Shown: positions 13,810 to 20,615 of the stretch, in pieces
Numbering within the stretch: position 1 is the first letter of the stretch
Layout: each line of letters begins with the position of its first letter
Translations under genes and position numbers: made by a program
The notes under the pieces: model-generated
Database searches by the model: none
What the model was told of the DNA's origin: nothing
What the model saw: only the letters and a program-made list of their open reading frames with translations
Assembly: GCA_002392505.1 (NCBI GenBank)
Contig: DGHD01000046.1
Location: forward strand, 5,687-26,301
Direction of reading: 5' to 3'
DNA length: 20,615 nucleotides
From: Christensenella sp. UBA3857
GTDB taxonomy: Bacteria > Bacillota > Clostridia > Christensenellales > CAG-138

Positions 13810-14835
13810 ATGACAGGACCCGTTCGTGAAATATTGGCGTTCATAGTTTCGGCTGCGATAGTGATGCTTATCGCTCCGTTCTTCATACCCATGCTGCGCC
13901 GCTTGAAATACGGTCAGGTGGAGCGCGAGGAGGGTCCCCATGCCCACTCCGCCAAGGAGGGCACTCCCTCGATGGGCGGCCTCATGTTCATACTCGCGAT
14001 AATCGCCGCGACGCTCGCGTTCTCCCGCTACAACATCGCGCTGTGGTATTCCGTACCCGCCATTATAATGATGGTCGGCTTCGGTCTCATCGGCTTCCTC
14101 GACGATTTCATTAAGGCAAAGAAGAAGCGCAACCTCGGCTTAAGGGCGTATCAGAAGATAATCGGGCAGGTGCTCCTCGCGGCGGCGGTCGCCGTGTTTG
14201 CCTACAAATACATCGGCTCCGAGATCTATTTCGCAAGCTTCAACGCGAAGATCGACATTGGCTGGGGCTACATCCCCCTCGTCATGTTCACGGTCATAGC
14301 GATAGTCAACGCGACGAATCTTACCGACGGGCTCGACGGACTTGCCTCCGGCGTGACGCTCATTTACTCGCTCGCCATGGCGGTCGTGTTCATATTCCTC
14401 TCCGGCGCGTTTGCGGAGGGCTTCGGTCACAAGGCGGCGTTTGAAGCGGACGCGGCGGGCATGGAGTGCATGGCGGTTTTCTCGCTCGCGGTGGCGGGCG
14501 GCTGCCTCGGGTTCCTGTCGAAGAACAGCTACCCCGCCAAGGTGTTCATGGGCGATACCGGCTCCATGGCGCTGGGCGGCGCCATGTGCGCGATGGTGCT
14601 CTATTCAAGGCACCTCTTCCTCTTCCTGCTGATGGGCTGCTGCATAGTGGCTTCCGCCGTCAGCGTGGTTTTGCAGGTGGGCTCGTTCAAGCTCCGCCAC
14701 GGCAAGAGGATATTCAAGATGGCTCCCCTTCACCATCATTTCGAGCTGAAGGGGCATCCGGAGACGAAGGTCGTCACCGGATACATGATCGTGACGGCGC
14801 TTGCCTGCCTCGCCGCGCTCATGCTGTTTATCTGA
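13810..14835 (+). CDS. mraY: Phospho-N-acetylmuramoyl-pentapeptide transferase
   Basis: 341 aa. Integral membrane enzyme that joins phospho-MurNAc-pentapeptide to undecaprenyl phosphate, giving lipid I. About ten membrane helices are visible. Key motifs: KEGTPSMGG (49-57), FLDDFIKAKKKRNLGL (DD at 98-99, Mg2+ binding), NATNLTDGLDGLASG (Asp173, Asp176), FMGDTGSMALGG and the cytosolic loop APLHHHFELKGHPETKVV. All catalytic residues are in place. Start by GGAGGTAACGAAAG. It follows murE by 34 nt and is followed by a 227-nt spacer, the longest gap inside the operon. Confidence 0.97.
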   Translation: MTGPVREILAFIVSAAIVMLIAPFFIPMLRRLKYGQVEREEGPHAHSAKEGTPSMGGLMFILAIIAATLAFSRYNIALWYSVPAIIMMVGFGLIGFLDDFIKAKKKRNLGLRAYQKIIGQVLLAAAVAVFAYKYIGSEIYFASFNAKIDIGWGYIPLVMFTVIAIVNATNLTDGLDGLASGVTLIYSLAMAVVFIFLSGAFAEGFGHKAAFEADAAGMECMAVFSLAVAGGCLGFLSKNSYPAKVFMGDTGSMALGGAMCAMVLYSRHLFLFLLMGCCIVASAVSVVLQVGSFKLRHGKRIFKMAPLHHHFELKGHPETKVVTGYMIVTALACLAALMLFI

Positions 14836-15062
14836 ATCAGTTAACTTTCGGCCGTTCGGTCTTAAACCTCGCCGGGGACGTGTTTTACGTTGGCACTTGG
14901 TACGTTTCCCCGAGGTATGGGATCGAAAGCTTGCAAGGCTTTTAAGGGCGCTTGCAAAAGGAGAGTCAGCTTTTGCAAGCTCCCGCTCCCGCCGGACGGC
15001 CGCTTTTTATAGGAAAAAAGCCGGATACAGGCGTTTCATAAATTTTTGCGAGAGGTGACAAC
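14836..15062 (+). promoter_or_regulatory. Structured 227-nt spacer between mraY and murD
   Basis: No gene is supported. A perfect 11-bp hairpin GCTTGCAAAAG/CTTTTGCAAGC (14950-14960 and 14970-14980) is present. Just upstream another GCTTGCAAGGC (about 14929-14939) could pair with the same 3' arm, giving two mutually exclusive folds. Earlier, CCTCG..GGGG..ACGT (from about 14867) faces ACGT..CCCCGAGG (from about 14908). CGCTTTTTATAGG at about 15001-15013 is a weak T-tract. The pattern would suit an attenuator or small RNA, or a degenerate repeat. Confidence 0.4.
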
Positions 15063-16448
15063 ATGGTCTGCGAAGCAAACGAAAAGAAGAAAACGGCTCT
15101 TATCGTCGGCATGGCGAAGAGCGGCATTTCCTCCGCAAAGCTGCTTTACCAAGCGGGCTACCGCGTGATAATCAACGATCTTAAATCCGAGATCCCCGGG
15201 CTTGAGGAGGCGCTTTGCGGCGTCGAGTACGAAAACAGGCTCGGCGTAGCTCCCGAGGCGCTTCTTGAAGGAGTGGATCTTATGGTGCTCTCCCCCGTCA
15301 TACCGATATTCCGTCCGTTCGTCAAGCAGGCGATCGCGCAGGGCATAGAGGTGATAGGCGAGATCGAGCTCGGCTGGCGTTACTGCGACCGCGGCACGCG
15401 CTTCGTGTGCATCGGCGGCACAAACGGAAAGACCACCACGACCGCGCTCACAGGCGAGATATTCAAAGCCGACTGCAGGATGAGGGCAGACGGTTCAAAA
15501 ACATTCGTTCTCGGCAATATCGGTATCCCCATCACGGAGCACGCGCTGGAGACGCGTTCCGGGGATACCGTTGTTGCGGAGACGGCTTCGCTGCAGCTTG
15601 AAAGCATAGTCGATTTCCGCGCGAACGCGGCGGGGCTCCTCAATATCACGGAGGATCACATCAACCGCTTCGGCTCGATGGAAGCATACATCGCCGCCAA
15701 GAAGCGTATGTTTGAAAACCAGACGGAGGACGATATCGCCGTGCTCAACGCCGACGATCCCATCGTGATGACCGTCAAAACAAGGGCGAGGGTGCTGCTC
15801 TTCTCCCGCCTGCACGAGGTGGCGAACGGCGCCTTCGTAAGGGACGGCATGATAATCTACCGGAGGGGCTGCATCGAGGTCCCCGTTATAAAGGCGAACG
15901 AGCTCGGCATAATCGGCGCGCATAACCTTGAGAACGCGCTCTGCGCGGTCTGCCTCTCGCTCGGCATGGGCGTGAACATAAACGCGCTCCGCGAGACGCT
16001 CAAGACCTTCTCCGGCGTGGAGCACCGCATTGAGTTCACAAGGGTGCTCGACGGAGTTACCTATTATAACGACTCGAAGGGGACCAACCCCGAATCCACC
16101 ATAAAGGCGATCGAAGCGATGCGCCAGCCCGCCGTGCTGCTGCTCGGCGCGGGTAATTACGACAAGCAGTCCGATTACCGCCCGGTGTTCCGCGCCGCAA
16201 AGGGACGCGTGCGCGCCGCCGTAGTGAACGGCTCCAATACCGAAGCGATCATGAAGGCCGCCGTCGAGGAGGGCTTCACCGAGATAGTCGCCGTGGGCGA
16301 CGATTTCCGCGAGATGATACTCACCGCCAAGGGTCTTGCTCACGAGGGCGACGCGGTGCTTCTCTCCCCCGCCTGTGCAAGCTGGGGCATGTTCACCGAT
16401 TACGAGGAGCGCGGAAGGATATTCAAGGACATAGTCAATTCACTCTGA
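15063..16448 (+). CDS. murD: UDP-MurNAc-L-alanine:D-glutamate ligase
   Basis: 461 aa. Cytoplasmic Mur ligase that adds D-glutamate, using ATP. An N-terminal Rossmann domain (ALIVGMAKSGISSAKLL, residues 12-28) is followed by LSPVIPIF (usual SPG.P), P-loop GTNGKTTTTALTGEI (119-133), NITEDHINRFGSMEAYIAAKKRMF, the C-terminal YYNDSKGTNPESTIKAIEAM, LLGAGNYDKQSDYRPV and LLSPACASWGMFTDYEERGRIF. The last two blocks are diagnostic of MurD; NYDKQSDY replaces the commoner GG.DKG.D. Ribosome site GAGAGGTGACAAC. It lies in its normal place after mraY and 35 nt before ftsW. Confidence 0.95.
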   Translation: MVCEANEKKKTALIVGMAKSGISSAKLLYQAGYRVIINDLKSEIPGLEEALCGVEYENRLGVAPEALLEGVDLMVLSPVIPIFRPFVKQAIAQGIEVIGEIELGWRYCDRGTRFVCIGGTNGKTTTTALTGEIFKADCRMRADGSKTFVLGNIGIPITEHALETRSGDTVVAETASLQLESIVDFRANAAGLLNITEDHINRFGSMEAYIAAKKRMFENQTEDDIAVLNADDPIVMTVKTRARVLLFSRLHEVANGAFVRDGMIIYRRGCIEVPVIKANELGIIGAHNLENALCAVCLSLGMGVNINALRETLKTFSGVEHRIEFTRVLDGVTYYNDSKGTNPESTIKAIEAMRQPAVLLLGAGNYDKQSDYRPVFRAAKGRVRAAVVNGSNTEAIMKAAVEEGFTEIVAVGDDFREMILTAKGLAHEGDAVLLSPACASWGMFTDYEERGRIFKDIVNSL

Positions 16449-16483
16449 TCTCCCGGCAGACGCCGGAAAGGAGCTTTTAAGGC

Positions 16484-17662
16484 ATGGAAACCGCCGTGAC
16501 CGAAAAGAAGACCGAGAAGCGCGAAGTCAAACGCCATCATTTTGACTTCCCGTTCTTCATCGTGCTCATGCTCATCTCCGCCTTCGGGCTGGTGATGCTC
16601 TTTTCGGCGAGCTATTATTACGCCCAGACGAAATACGGCGACGGCACGTATTTCTTAAAGCGCCAGCTCGTATTCTTCGCGGTAGGGCTCGCGGCGCTGC
16701 TCGTGCTCTCCTTTATCGATTACAGGTATTACCGCAAGCTGGCGCTGCCCGGCTATATAGGCGTGTGCGTCGTGCTGATACTTACGCTCATCCCCGGGAT
16801 AGGCGTAAAGATAAACGAAGCAAGGCGCTGGATCAACATCGCGGGCTTCCAGTTCCAGCCCTCCGAGATAGCCAAATTCGCGCTCGTGATCGCGCTCTCG
16901 GCGGCGATATGCTCCAAGAAGCTCGTAATGCAGAGCTTTATACAGGGCGTCATACCCTGCCTTCTGATACTCGCTCCCATAGCGGGGCTCATAGTGCTCC
17001 AGCCGAATTTCTCGATGGTCATCATACTCGCCGCGGTCACGTACGTCATGCTGTACCTGGGCGGCGTCCGCATGAGCCACAGGTTCCTGCTCGTCGTAGT
17101 GGGAGTGATGCTCGGAATACTGGTGCTTTATCTGAAGAGCTACCGATCGAACAGGATAAGCGCATGGTGGAACCCGGAGGCGGATCCCACCGGCAGCAGC
17201 TATCAGGCGATACAGTCGCGCATTGCGCTCGGCAACGGCGGTCTGTTCGGGCAGGGGCTCAACTTCTCCCGTCAGAAGCTCAACTTCCTCCCCGAAAGGG
17301 AGAACGACTACATACTCGCGATAATCGGCGAGGAGCTCGGCTTCGTCGGCTGCCTCGCGCTGATATCGGGCTATGCTTTCCTCGTTTGGCGCGGCATTAC
17401 GATAGCGCTGCGCTGCCGCGACCGCTTCGGCAGACTGCTTGCCGGCGGCGTGATATCGGTGCTCGCGATACAGGTGCTGATCAACGTCGGCGTCGTTACG
17501 AGCGCCATCCCCTCAACAGGACAGACGCTCCCATTCGTAAGCTACGGAGGCACGTCTTTGATGGTCTTCCTTGCCGCGATGGGGATACTGCTGAATATTT
17601 CAAGATACACAGAGGTCGAGACCGAAAATGCCGATCGAGCGGAAAACAAAACCGGCGGCTGA
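16484..17662 (+). CDS. ftsW: SEDS family peptidoglycan polymerase FtsW
   Basis: 392 aa. Polytopic membrane glycosyltransferase that polymerises lipid II at the septum with its partner class B PBP. A ~25-residue charged N-terminus precedes about ten membrane helices. SEDS marks: GDGTYFLKRQL early, INEARRWINIAGFQFQPSEIAKFA (about 110-134), YQAIQSRIALGNGGLFGQGL, FLPERENDYILAIIGEELGFVG (extracellular loop with the conserved acidic residues) and STGQTLPFVSYGGTS (344-358). Position between murD and ftsQ favours FtsW over RodA. The start is set by AAAGGAGC 12 nt upstream. Its 3' end overlaps ftsQ by 35 nt. Confidence 0.94.
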   Translation: METAVTEKKTEKREVKRHHFDFPFFIVLMLISAFGLVMLFSASYYYAQTKYGDGTYFLKRQLVFFAVGLAALLVLSFIDYRYYRKLALPGYIGVCVVLILTLIPGIGVKINEARRWINIAGFQFQPSEIAKFALVIALSAAICSKKLVMQSFIQGVIPCLLILAPIAGLIVLQPNFSMVIILAAVTYVMLYLGGVRMSHRFLLVVVGVMLGILVLYLKSYRSNRISAWWNPEADPTGSSYQAIQSRIALGNGGLFGQGLNFSRQKLNFLPERENDYILAIIGEELGFVGCLALISGYAFLVWRGITIALRCRDRFGRLLAGGVISVLAIQVLINVGVVTSAIPSTGQTLPFVSYGGTSLMVFLAAMGILLNISRYTEVETENADRAENKTGG

Positions 17663-18707
17663 CCGTCCCGGGAAGGGGACGAAGCCCAAAGCGCCCGCGA
17701 ATAAGCGCGCGCAGGTTTATTCTGCCCGCGAGGACCGCTCCGGCGGGAGATCGCCCATAGTGCATACCGCCGCAAAGAGCGAAGCCGCCCCCGTTAAAAA
17801 GGCGCAGCCCGAAAGCGCCGCTCCGGTAAGGAGCTATGCCAAAGCCGACTCCGCGAGGAAGCCCGTAAAGAAGGCGTCCGCAAGGAAAGCGCCGGCGCGC
17901 TTTAAGCCGCTGCTCTCCGCGAAGCAGAAGCTGCACCTTGCCGCGATCGCCGCGGTGCTTCTGATCGCCGGGCTGATAGTCGGCGGGTACTTCCTTACGA
18001 AGGTGAAAAGCATAACCGTCGCCGGGAACAGCCGCTATACCGCGGAGACGATCATAAACCGCTCCGGGCTTTACACGGGCAGGAACACCCTGCTTTACGA
18101 CCTGGACGAAGCCAAAGAGCGCATCGAGGAGGATCCCTTCCTCATCTGCACGGGCATACGGCGGGTATTCCCCTCCGGGCTCGAGATAAACGTGAAGGAG
18201 CGCCGCGAGTACGGCGCGGTCGCCATGACGGGCGGCAATTACTGCGTGATCGACGATACGGGCTACGTGCTCTCCGTCGGCAAGCGCGAAAGCCTCGACG
18301 GACTGATCCCGATCTACGGGCTGTCCTCGATGGGCTTCTCCGTGGGCACGCGCATAGACATGGACAAATCGAAGCTGCGCCCCTACACCGTGATGGAGAT
18401 GATCACGGCGCTCGGCGAGAACAGCTACAAGATACGCGAGATAGATATCTCCAACGCCTCGAACGTAAAGCTCGTCACCACCGACGGAGTTACCGTGTAC
18501 CTCGGCGACTCGATCGATATCCCCGAGAAGATACAGCGCATGTTCAAGGCGCTCGCGAAGGTGGACCCCGCAAAGGCTTCCTCCGCGATAGTGTACGTCA
18601 ACACCTCCGGCACGACCGACCTGTCCTACCCCACGGCAGCGCCGACCGAAACGCCGGAGCCCGCCGAAACTCCGGAGCCGAGCGAAACGCCCTCCGGGAA
18701 CGAATGA
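17628..18707 (+). CDS. ftsQ: Cell division protein FtsQ/DivIB
   Basis: 359 aa. A bitopic divisome scaffold that binds FtsL and FtsB/DivIC. A long basic, Ala/Lys/Pro-rich disordered cytoplasmic region (1-100) leads to one membrane helix (about 103-123), then the POTRA domain (VKSITVAGNSRYTAETII...IRRVFPSGLEINVKER, about 127-191), a beta domain, and a Pro/Glu/Thr tail with the repeated unit ETPEPAETPEPSETP (from about 335). The N-terminal extension is longer than usual. The ATG lies inside ftsW; no later Met precedes the membrane helix, and GAGG is some distance upstream, so the exact start is uncertain. It is the last gene before a terminator. Confidence 0.9.
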   Translation: MPIERKTKPAADRPGKGTKPKAPANKRAQVYSAREDRSGGRSPIVHTAAKSEAAPVKKAQPESAAPVRSYAKADSARKPVKKASARKAPARFKPLLSAKQKLHLAAIAAVLLIAGLIVGGYFLTKVKSITVAGNSRYTAETIINRSGLYTGRNTLLYDLDEAKERIEEDPFLICTGIRRVFPSGLEINVKERREYGAVAMTGGNYCVIDDTGYVLSVGKRESLDGLIPIYGLSSMGFSVGTRIDMDKSKLRPYTVMEMITALGENSYKIREIDISNASNVKLVTTDGVTVYLGDSIDIPEKIQRMFKALAKVDPAKASSAIVYVNTSGTTDLSYPTAAPTETPEPAETPEPSETPSGNE

Positions 18708-18834
18708 GTTAATAACGCCCGCGAGAAAACCGGACGGGCCGCATTATAAGCCCTTGGGAGCTGCCCCGTGCAGACGCAGCATTGGGCAGCTCCCCAAAGG
18801 AAAAAACCGAACAGAAAACGTCCGAAAGCAGGGA
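18708..18834. other. Gene-free spacer after ftsQ with a strong hairpin
   Basis: Contains a perfect 11-bp stem GGGAGCTGCCC/GGGCAGCTCCC (18756-18766 and 18784-18794) with a 17-nt loop that has a small inner TGC/GCA pair. It is followed by purines (AAAGGAAAAAACC), not T's, so on this strand it is not an intrinsic terminator. It may protect the 3' end of the ftsQ message or be a dispersed palindrome. No coding frame is supported. Confidence 0.5.
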
Positions 18835-18871
18835 AACGCTCCGGATTTGTTCCGTGCGTTCTTTTTTATTT
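18835..18871 (+). terminator. Probable intrinsic terminator ending the mraZ-ftsQ transcript
   Basis: Stem AACGC/GCGTT with inner CGGA/TCCG, loop TTTGT and a small internal bulge (18835-18860), then CTTTTTTATTT. The stem is short but the T-run is good. Confidence 0.6.
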
Positions 18872-18947
18872 CTTTCGCAAGGCGCCTTTCAAACGCAAAA
18901 ATTCACCGTTTATTAAAAAAACAATCAAATTTATGTATGTTAGGGGG

Positions 18948-18977
18948 TTGCACCACATATTGTGGCTGTGTTATAAT
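18948..18977 (+). promoter_or_regulatory. Promoter of ftsA-ftsZ with palindromic spacer
   Basis: TTGCAC (18948-18953), 18-nt spacer, TATAAT (18972-18977) with TG one base before it (extended -10). The spacer begins with CCACA-TAT-TGTGG (18953-18965), a perfect palindrome placed where a bound regulator would block polymerase. The leader is about 75 nt and includes a CCCTTTGAGGG hairpin near 19012. Confidence 0.75.
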
Positions 18978-19058
18978 TAACCAGCATATAAGCAACTATA
19001 TGTTTTGAATGCCCTTTGAGGGTGTCAACCTATAAACAGCCTTACGGGAGTGCATAAA

Positions 19059-20225
19059 ATGCGTCATTGTGCCATCCTTGATATAGGCAGCAGCAAGGTG
19101 ATCTGTATGATCGTGAGCTCGGAGCCGGACGGGGCTATCATCGTCCACGGCACGGGCATTCGCGAGTATTCTGGTTACAAGCTTGGCGAGCTGCCGAACA
19201 GAAGAGAACTTGCCGAGTCCGTATCCGGCGCGGTCCGCGCCGCGGAGAGGGCGGCAAAGGTAACGGTAAAAGAGCTTACGGTGGGGGTCCCCTCCCCGTT
19301 TATGTCCGTTCTGAATAGGGGCGGCGCTGCTGAGATCACCTCCCGCGGCGGGAGAGTCACTCAGGCGGATATCGACCGGCTGATCGACGATTCCTTCGAT
19401 TCCGTTCCGGAGGGATATTCCCTCATCCATTCCACTCCCGTATCCTACGTTGCGGATAAAACTCCCATCAAGGGCTCGCCCCTCGGGCTGCCCTGCGTGG
19501 TGCTCTCCGCAAACGTGTCCCACTGCTTTGTGGACGACAGGTTCAAGAACATGGTGAGCTCCATGCTTTCCCGCATGGGCGTCACCGCCGATTCGTTCGT
19601 TTCATCCGCGCTCGCGGCGGCGTGCTTCACGGTGCCCGAGCAGAACAGGGCAAGCTCCGTGCTGCTCGTCGACTGCGGCGGCTCCTATACGGAAGCCACT
19701 TTGATCGAGGGCAACGCGATAATCGCCTCCGGCGCCGTGCCGATCGGCGGCAGGCATTTCACCTCCGACCTGTGCTACGGTCTCCGGCTGCCCGAGGGCG
19801 TGGCGGAGGATATCAAGCGCCGCTACGTGTTCTCCCTCGATTACGGCGAGAGCTGCGAGAGGGTAAGGATCCCCGGCGAGGGCGTTTTCGATATCGAGCA
19901 TTCGTTCATTCAGCTCATTATCGAGTCCCGCGCGGAAGAGCTTTGCGAGCTGCTTGCCGAAAAGCTCGATTCCATGGCGGAAAGGGACGTGCCGGTCTGG
20001 CTCGTCGGCAGCGGCTTCGGGCTGATGCGCGGCGCAAAGGAATTCCTTGAAGCGCGCATCGAAAGGAACGTCGCCGTGTCGATGCCCACCGTCAGCAGGA
20101 ACAGCTCGGTAAGCTTCGCGGCGGCATTCGGGCTTGCGGATTTCGCGCTGTTCCGCATGGGCCGCTCCAGCGCCATCAGAAAGACCGAAAGATATCTGAG
20201 GCGTACGTTCGACTGGCGCACCTGA
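19059..20225 (+). CDS. ftsA: FtsA-like cell division actin homologue
   Basis: 388 aa from ATG 19059, set by GGGAG 8 nt upstream; an in-frame GTG at 19050 overlaps that site. FtsA tethers FtsZ filaments to the membrane. Features: phosphate-1 [14 protein letters not shown] (residues 5-18), an SHS2-type region with [18 protein letters not shown] (typical FtsA), phosphate-2 [14 protein letters not shown] (Asp205), [18 protein letters not shown]...AEDIKRRY, and VGSGFGL (316-321) where most FtsA have TGGG. The C-terminus is a basic amphipathic stretch ([15 protein letters not shown]), a plausible membrane-targeting helix. It is somewhat short and divergent at the adenosine loop. ftsZ follows after 59 nt. 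Confidence 0.9.
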   Translation: MRHCAILDIGSSKVICMIVSSEPDGAIIVHGTGIREYSGYKLGELPNRRELAESVSGAVRAAERAAKVTVKELTVGVPSPFMSVLNRGGAAEITSRGGRVTQADIDRLIDDSFDSVPEGYSLIHSTPVSYVADKTPIKGSPLGLPCVVLSANVSHCFVDDRFKNMVSSMLSRMGVTADSFVSSALAAACFTVPEQNRASSVLLVDCGGSYTEATLIEGNAIIASGAVPIGGRHFTSDLCYGLRLPEGVAEDIKRRYVFSLDYGESCERVRIPGEGVFDIEHSFIQLIIESRAEELCELLAEKLDSMAERDVPVWLVGSGFGLMRGAKEFLEARIERNVAVSMPTVSRNSSVSFAAAFGLADFALFRMGRSSAIRKTERYLRRTFDWRT

Positions 20226-20284
20226 TAAGGTTTACACGATCACAAGATCATCACATAAATCCCCACGAAAGGAAATTCAGTACT

Positions 20285-20615
20285 ATGGCATTCGATTTTG
20301 AACTGGATAACGAATCCGGCAATCTCGCTCAGCTCAAGGTCATCGGCGTAGGCGGCGCCGGCGGAAACGCCGTGAACCGCATGGTCGACGCGGGACTTGA
20401 AAACGTTGAGTTTATTTCCATCAACACCGATACGCAGGCCCTCAACAATTCCAAGGCGGACGTTAAGCTCCAGATCGGCGAAAAGGTCACCAAGGGTCTC
20501 GGCGCAGGCGCAAAGCCCGAAAAGGGTCAGTCCGCCGCTGAGGAGAGCGTGGATGAGATCGCCGCTCTCATGAAGGGCGCCGACCTCGTATTCATCACCG
20601 CCGGTATGGGCGGCG
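20285..20615 (+). CDS. ftsZ: Cell division GTPase FtsZ (5' part, cut by window end)
   Basis: The first 110 codons. FtsZ is the tubulin-like GTPase that forms the Z ring. After a 16-residue N-terminal tail the family sequence is clear: [37 protein letters not shown], with nucleotide-binding GGAGGN, then [28 protein letters not shown] and a start of the FITAGMGG tubulin signature at the edge of the window. Ribosome site AAAGGAAATTC before the ATG. It is probably co-transcribed with ftsA. The remaining two-thirds lies outside the window. Confidence 0.97.
   Translation, partial: MAFDFELDNESGNLAQLKVIGVGGAGGNAVNRMVDAGLENVEFISINTDTQALNNSKADVKLQIGEKVTKGLGAGAKPEKGQSAAEESVDEIAALMKGADLVFITAGMGG

Noticed and set aside
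1..20615. CRISPR arrays, tRNA or rRNA genes, and integrase/transposase genes.
   Set aside because: None seen: no regularly spaced repeats, no cloverleaf or rRNA signature sequences, and no recombinase motifs in either strand.

Overview
The window reads as chromosome of a GC-rich Firmicute, probably an uncultured gut-type member of the Clostridia. Three things support this: the Firmicutes order IreB-RuvX-DUF1292, a Firmicutes-style division/cell-wall (dcw) cluster with a PASTA-bearing class B penicillin-binding protein and a DAP-type MurE, and several copies of a GC-rich palindromic intergenic repeat. I cannot name a genus from the sequence alone.

Layout. 1-507 has no gene; it holds two direct copies and one inverted copy of the palindromic repeat, then hairpins. 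508-2080 (minus) is an operon transcribed from a good sigma-A promoter at 2156-2184: ireB, ruvX, DUF1292, and an NAD(P)H-quinone/azoreductase-type flavoprotein. A 51-aa membrane protein gene (minus) with its own terminator follows, then a divergently transcribed nitroreductase (plus) with promoter and terminator.

3305-6280 is an accessory island on the minus strand, visibly AT-richer in its genes than the flanks. It contains a remnant of an Rhs/YD-repeat core, a 150-bp element with inverted termini lying between that remnant and the next gene, a chain of small secreted or membrane proteins (one only 55 aa), a 298-aa protein with a C-terminal zinc-ribbon-like motif, and a tandemly duplicated ~190-bp segment that includes the 3' end of a small membrane-protein gene. 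I read it as the worn remains of a polymorphic-toxin (Rhs) locus with orphan downstream genes; this is inference.

6316-7974 (minus) encodes Maf followed by a divergent MreB-like protein, transcribed away from the dcw cluster from a promoter at 8001-8029. 8094 to the end (plus) is the dcw cluster: mraZ, rsmH, ftsL, a PASTA class B PBP (ftsI/spoVD type), murE, mraY, murD, ftsW, ftsQ, then a terminator, a separate promoter with a palindrome in its spacer, ftsA, and the first 110 codons of ftsZ. Together these make lipid I precursors (MurD, MurE, MraY), polymerise and cross-link septal peptidoglycan (FtsW plus PBP), and build the divisome scaffold (FtsL, FtsQ, FtsA, FtsZ). murF, murG, murC and murB are absent from their usual places.
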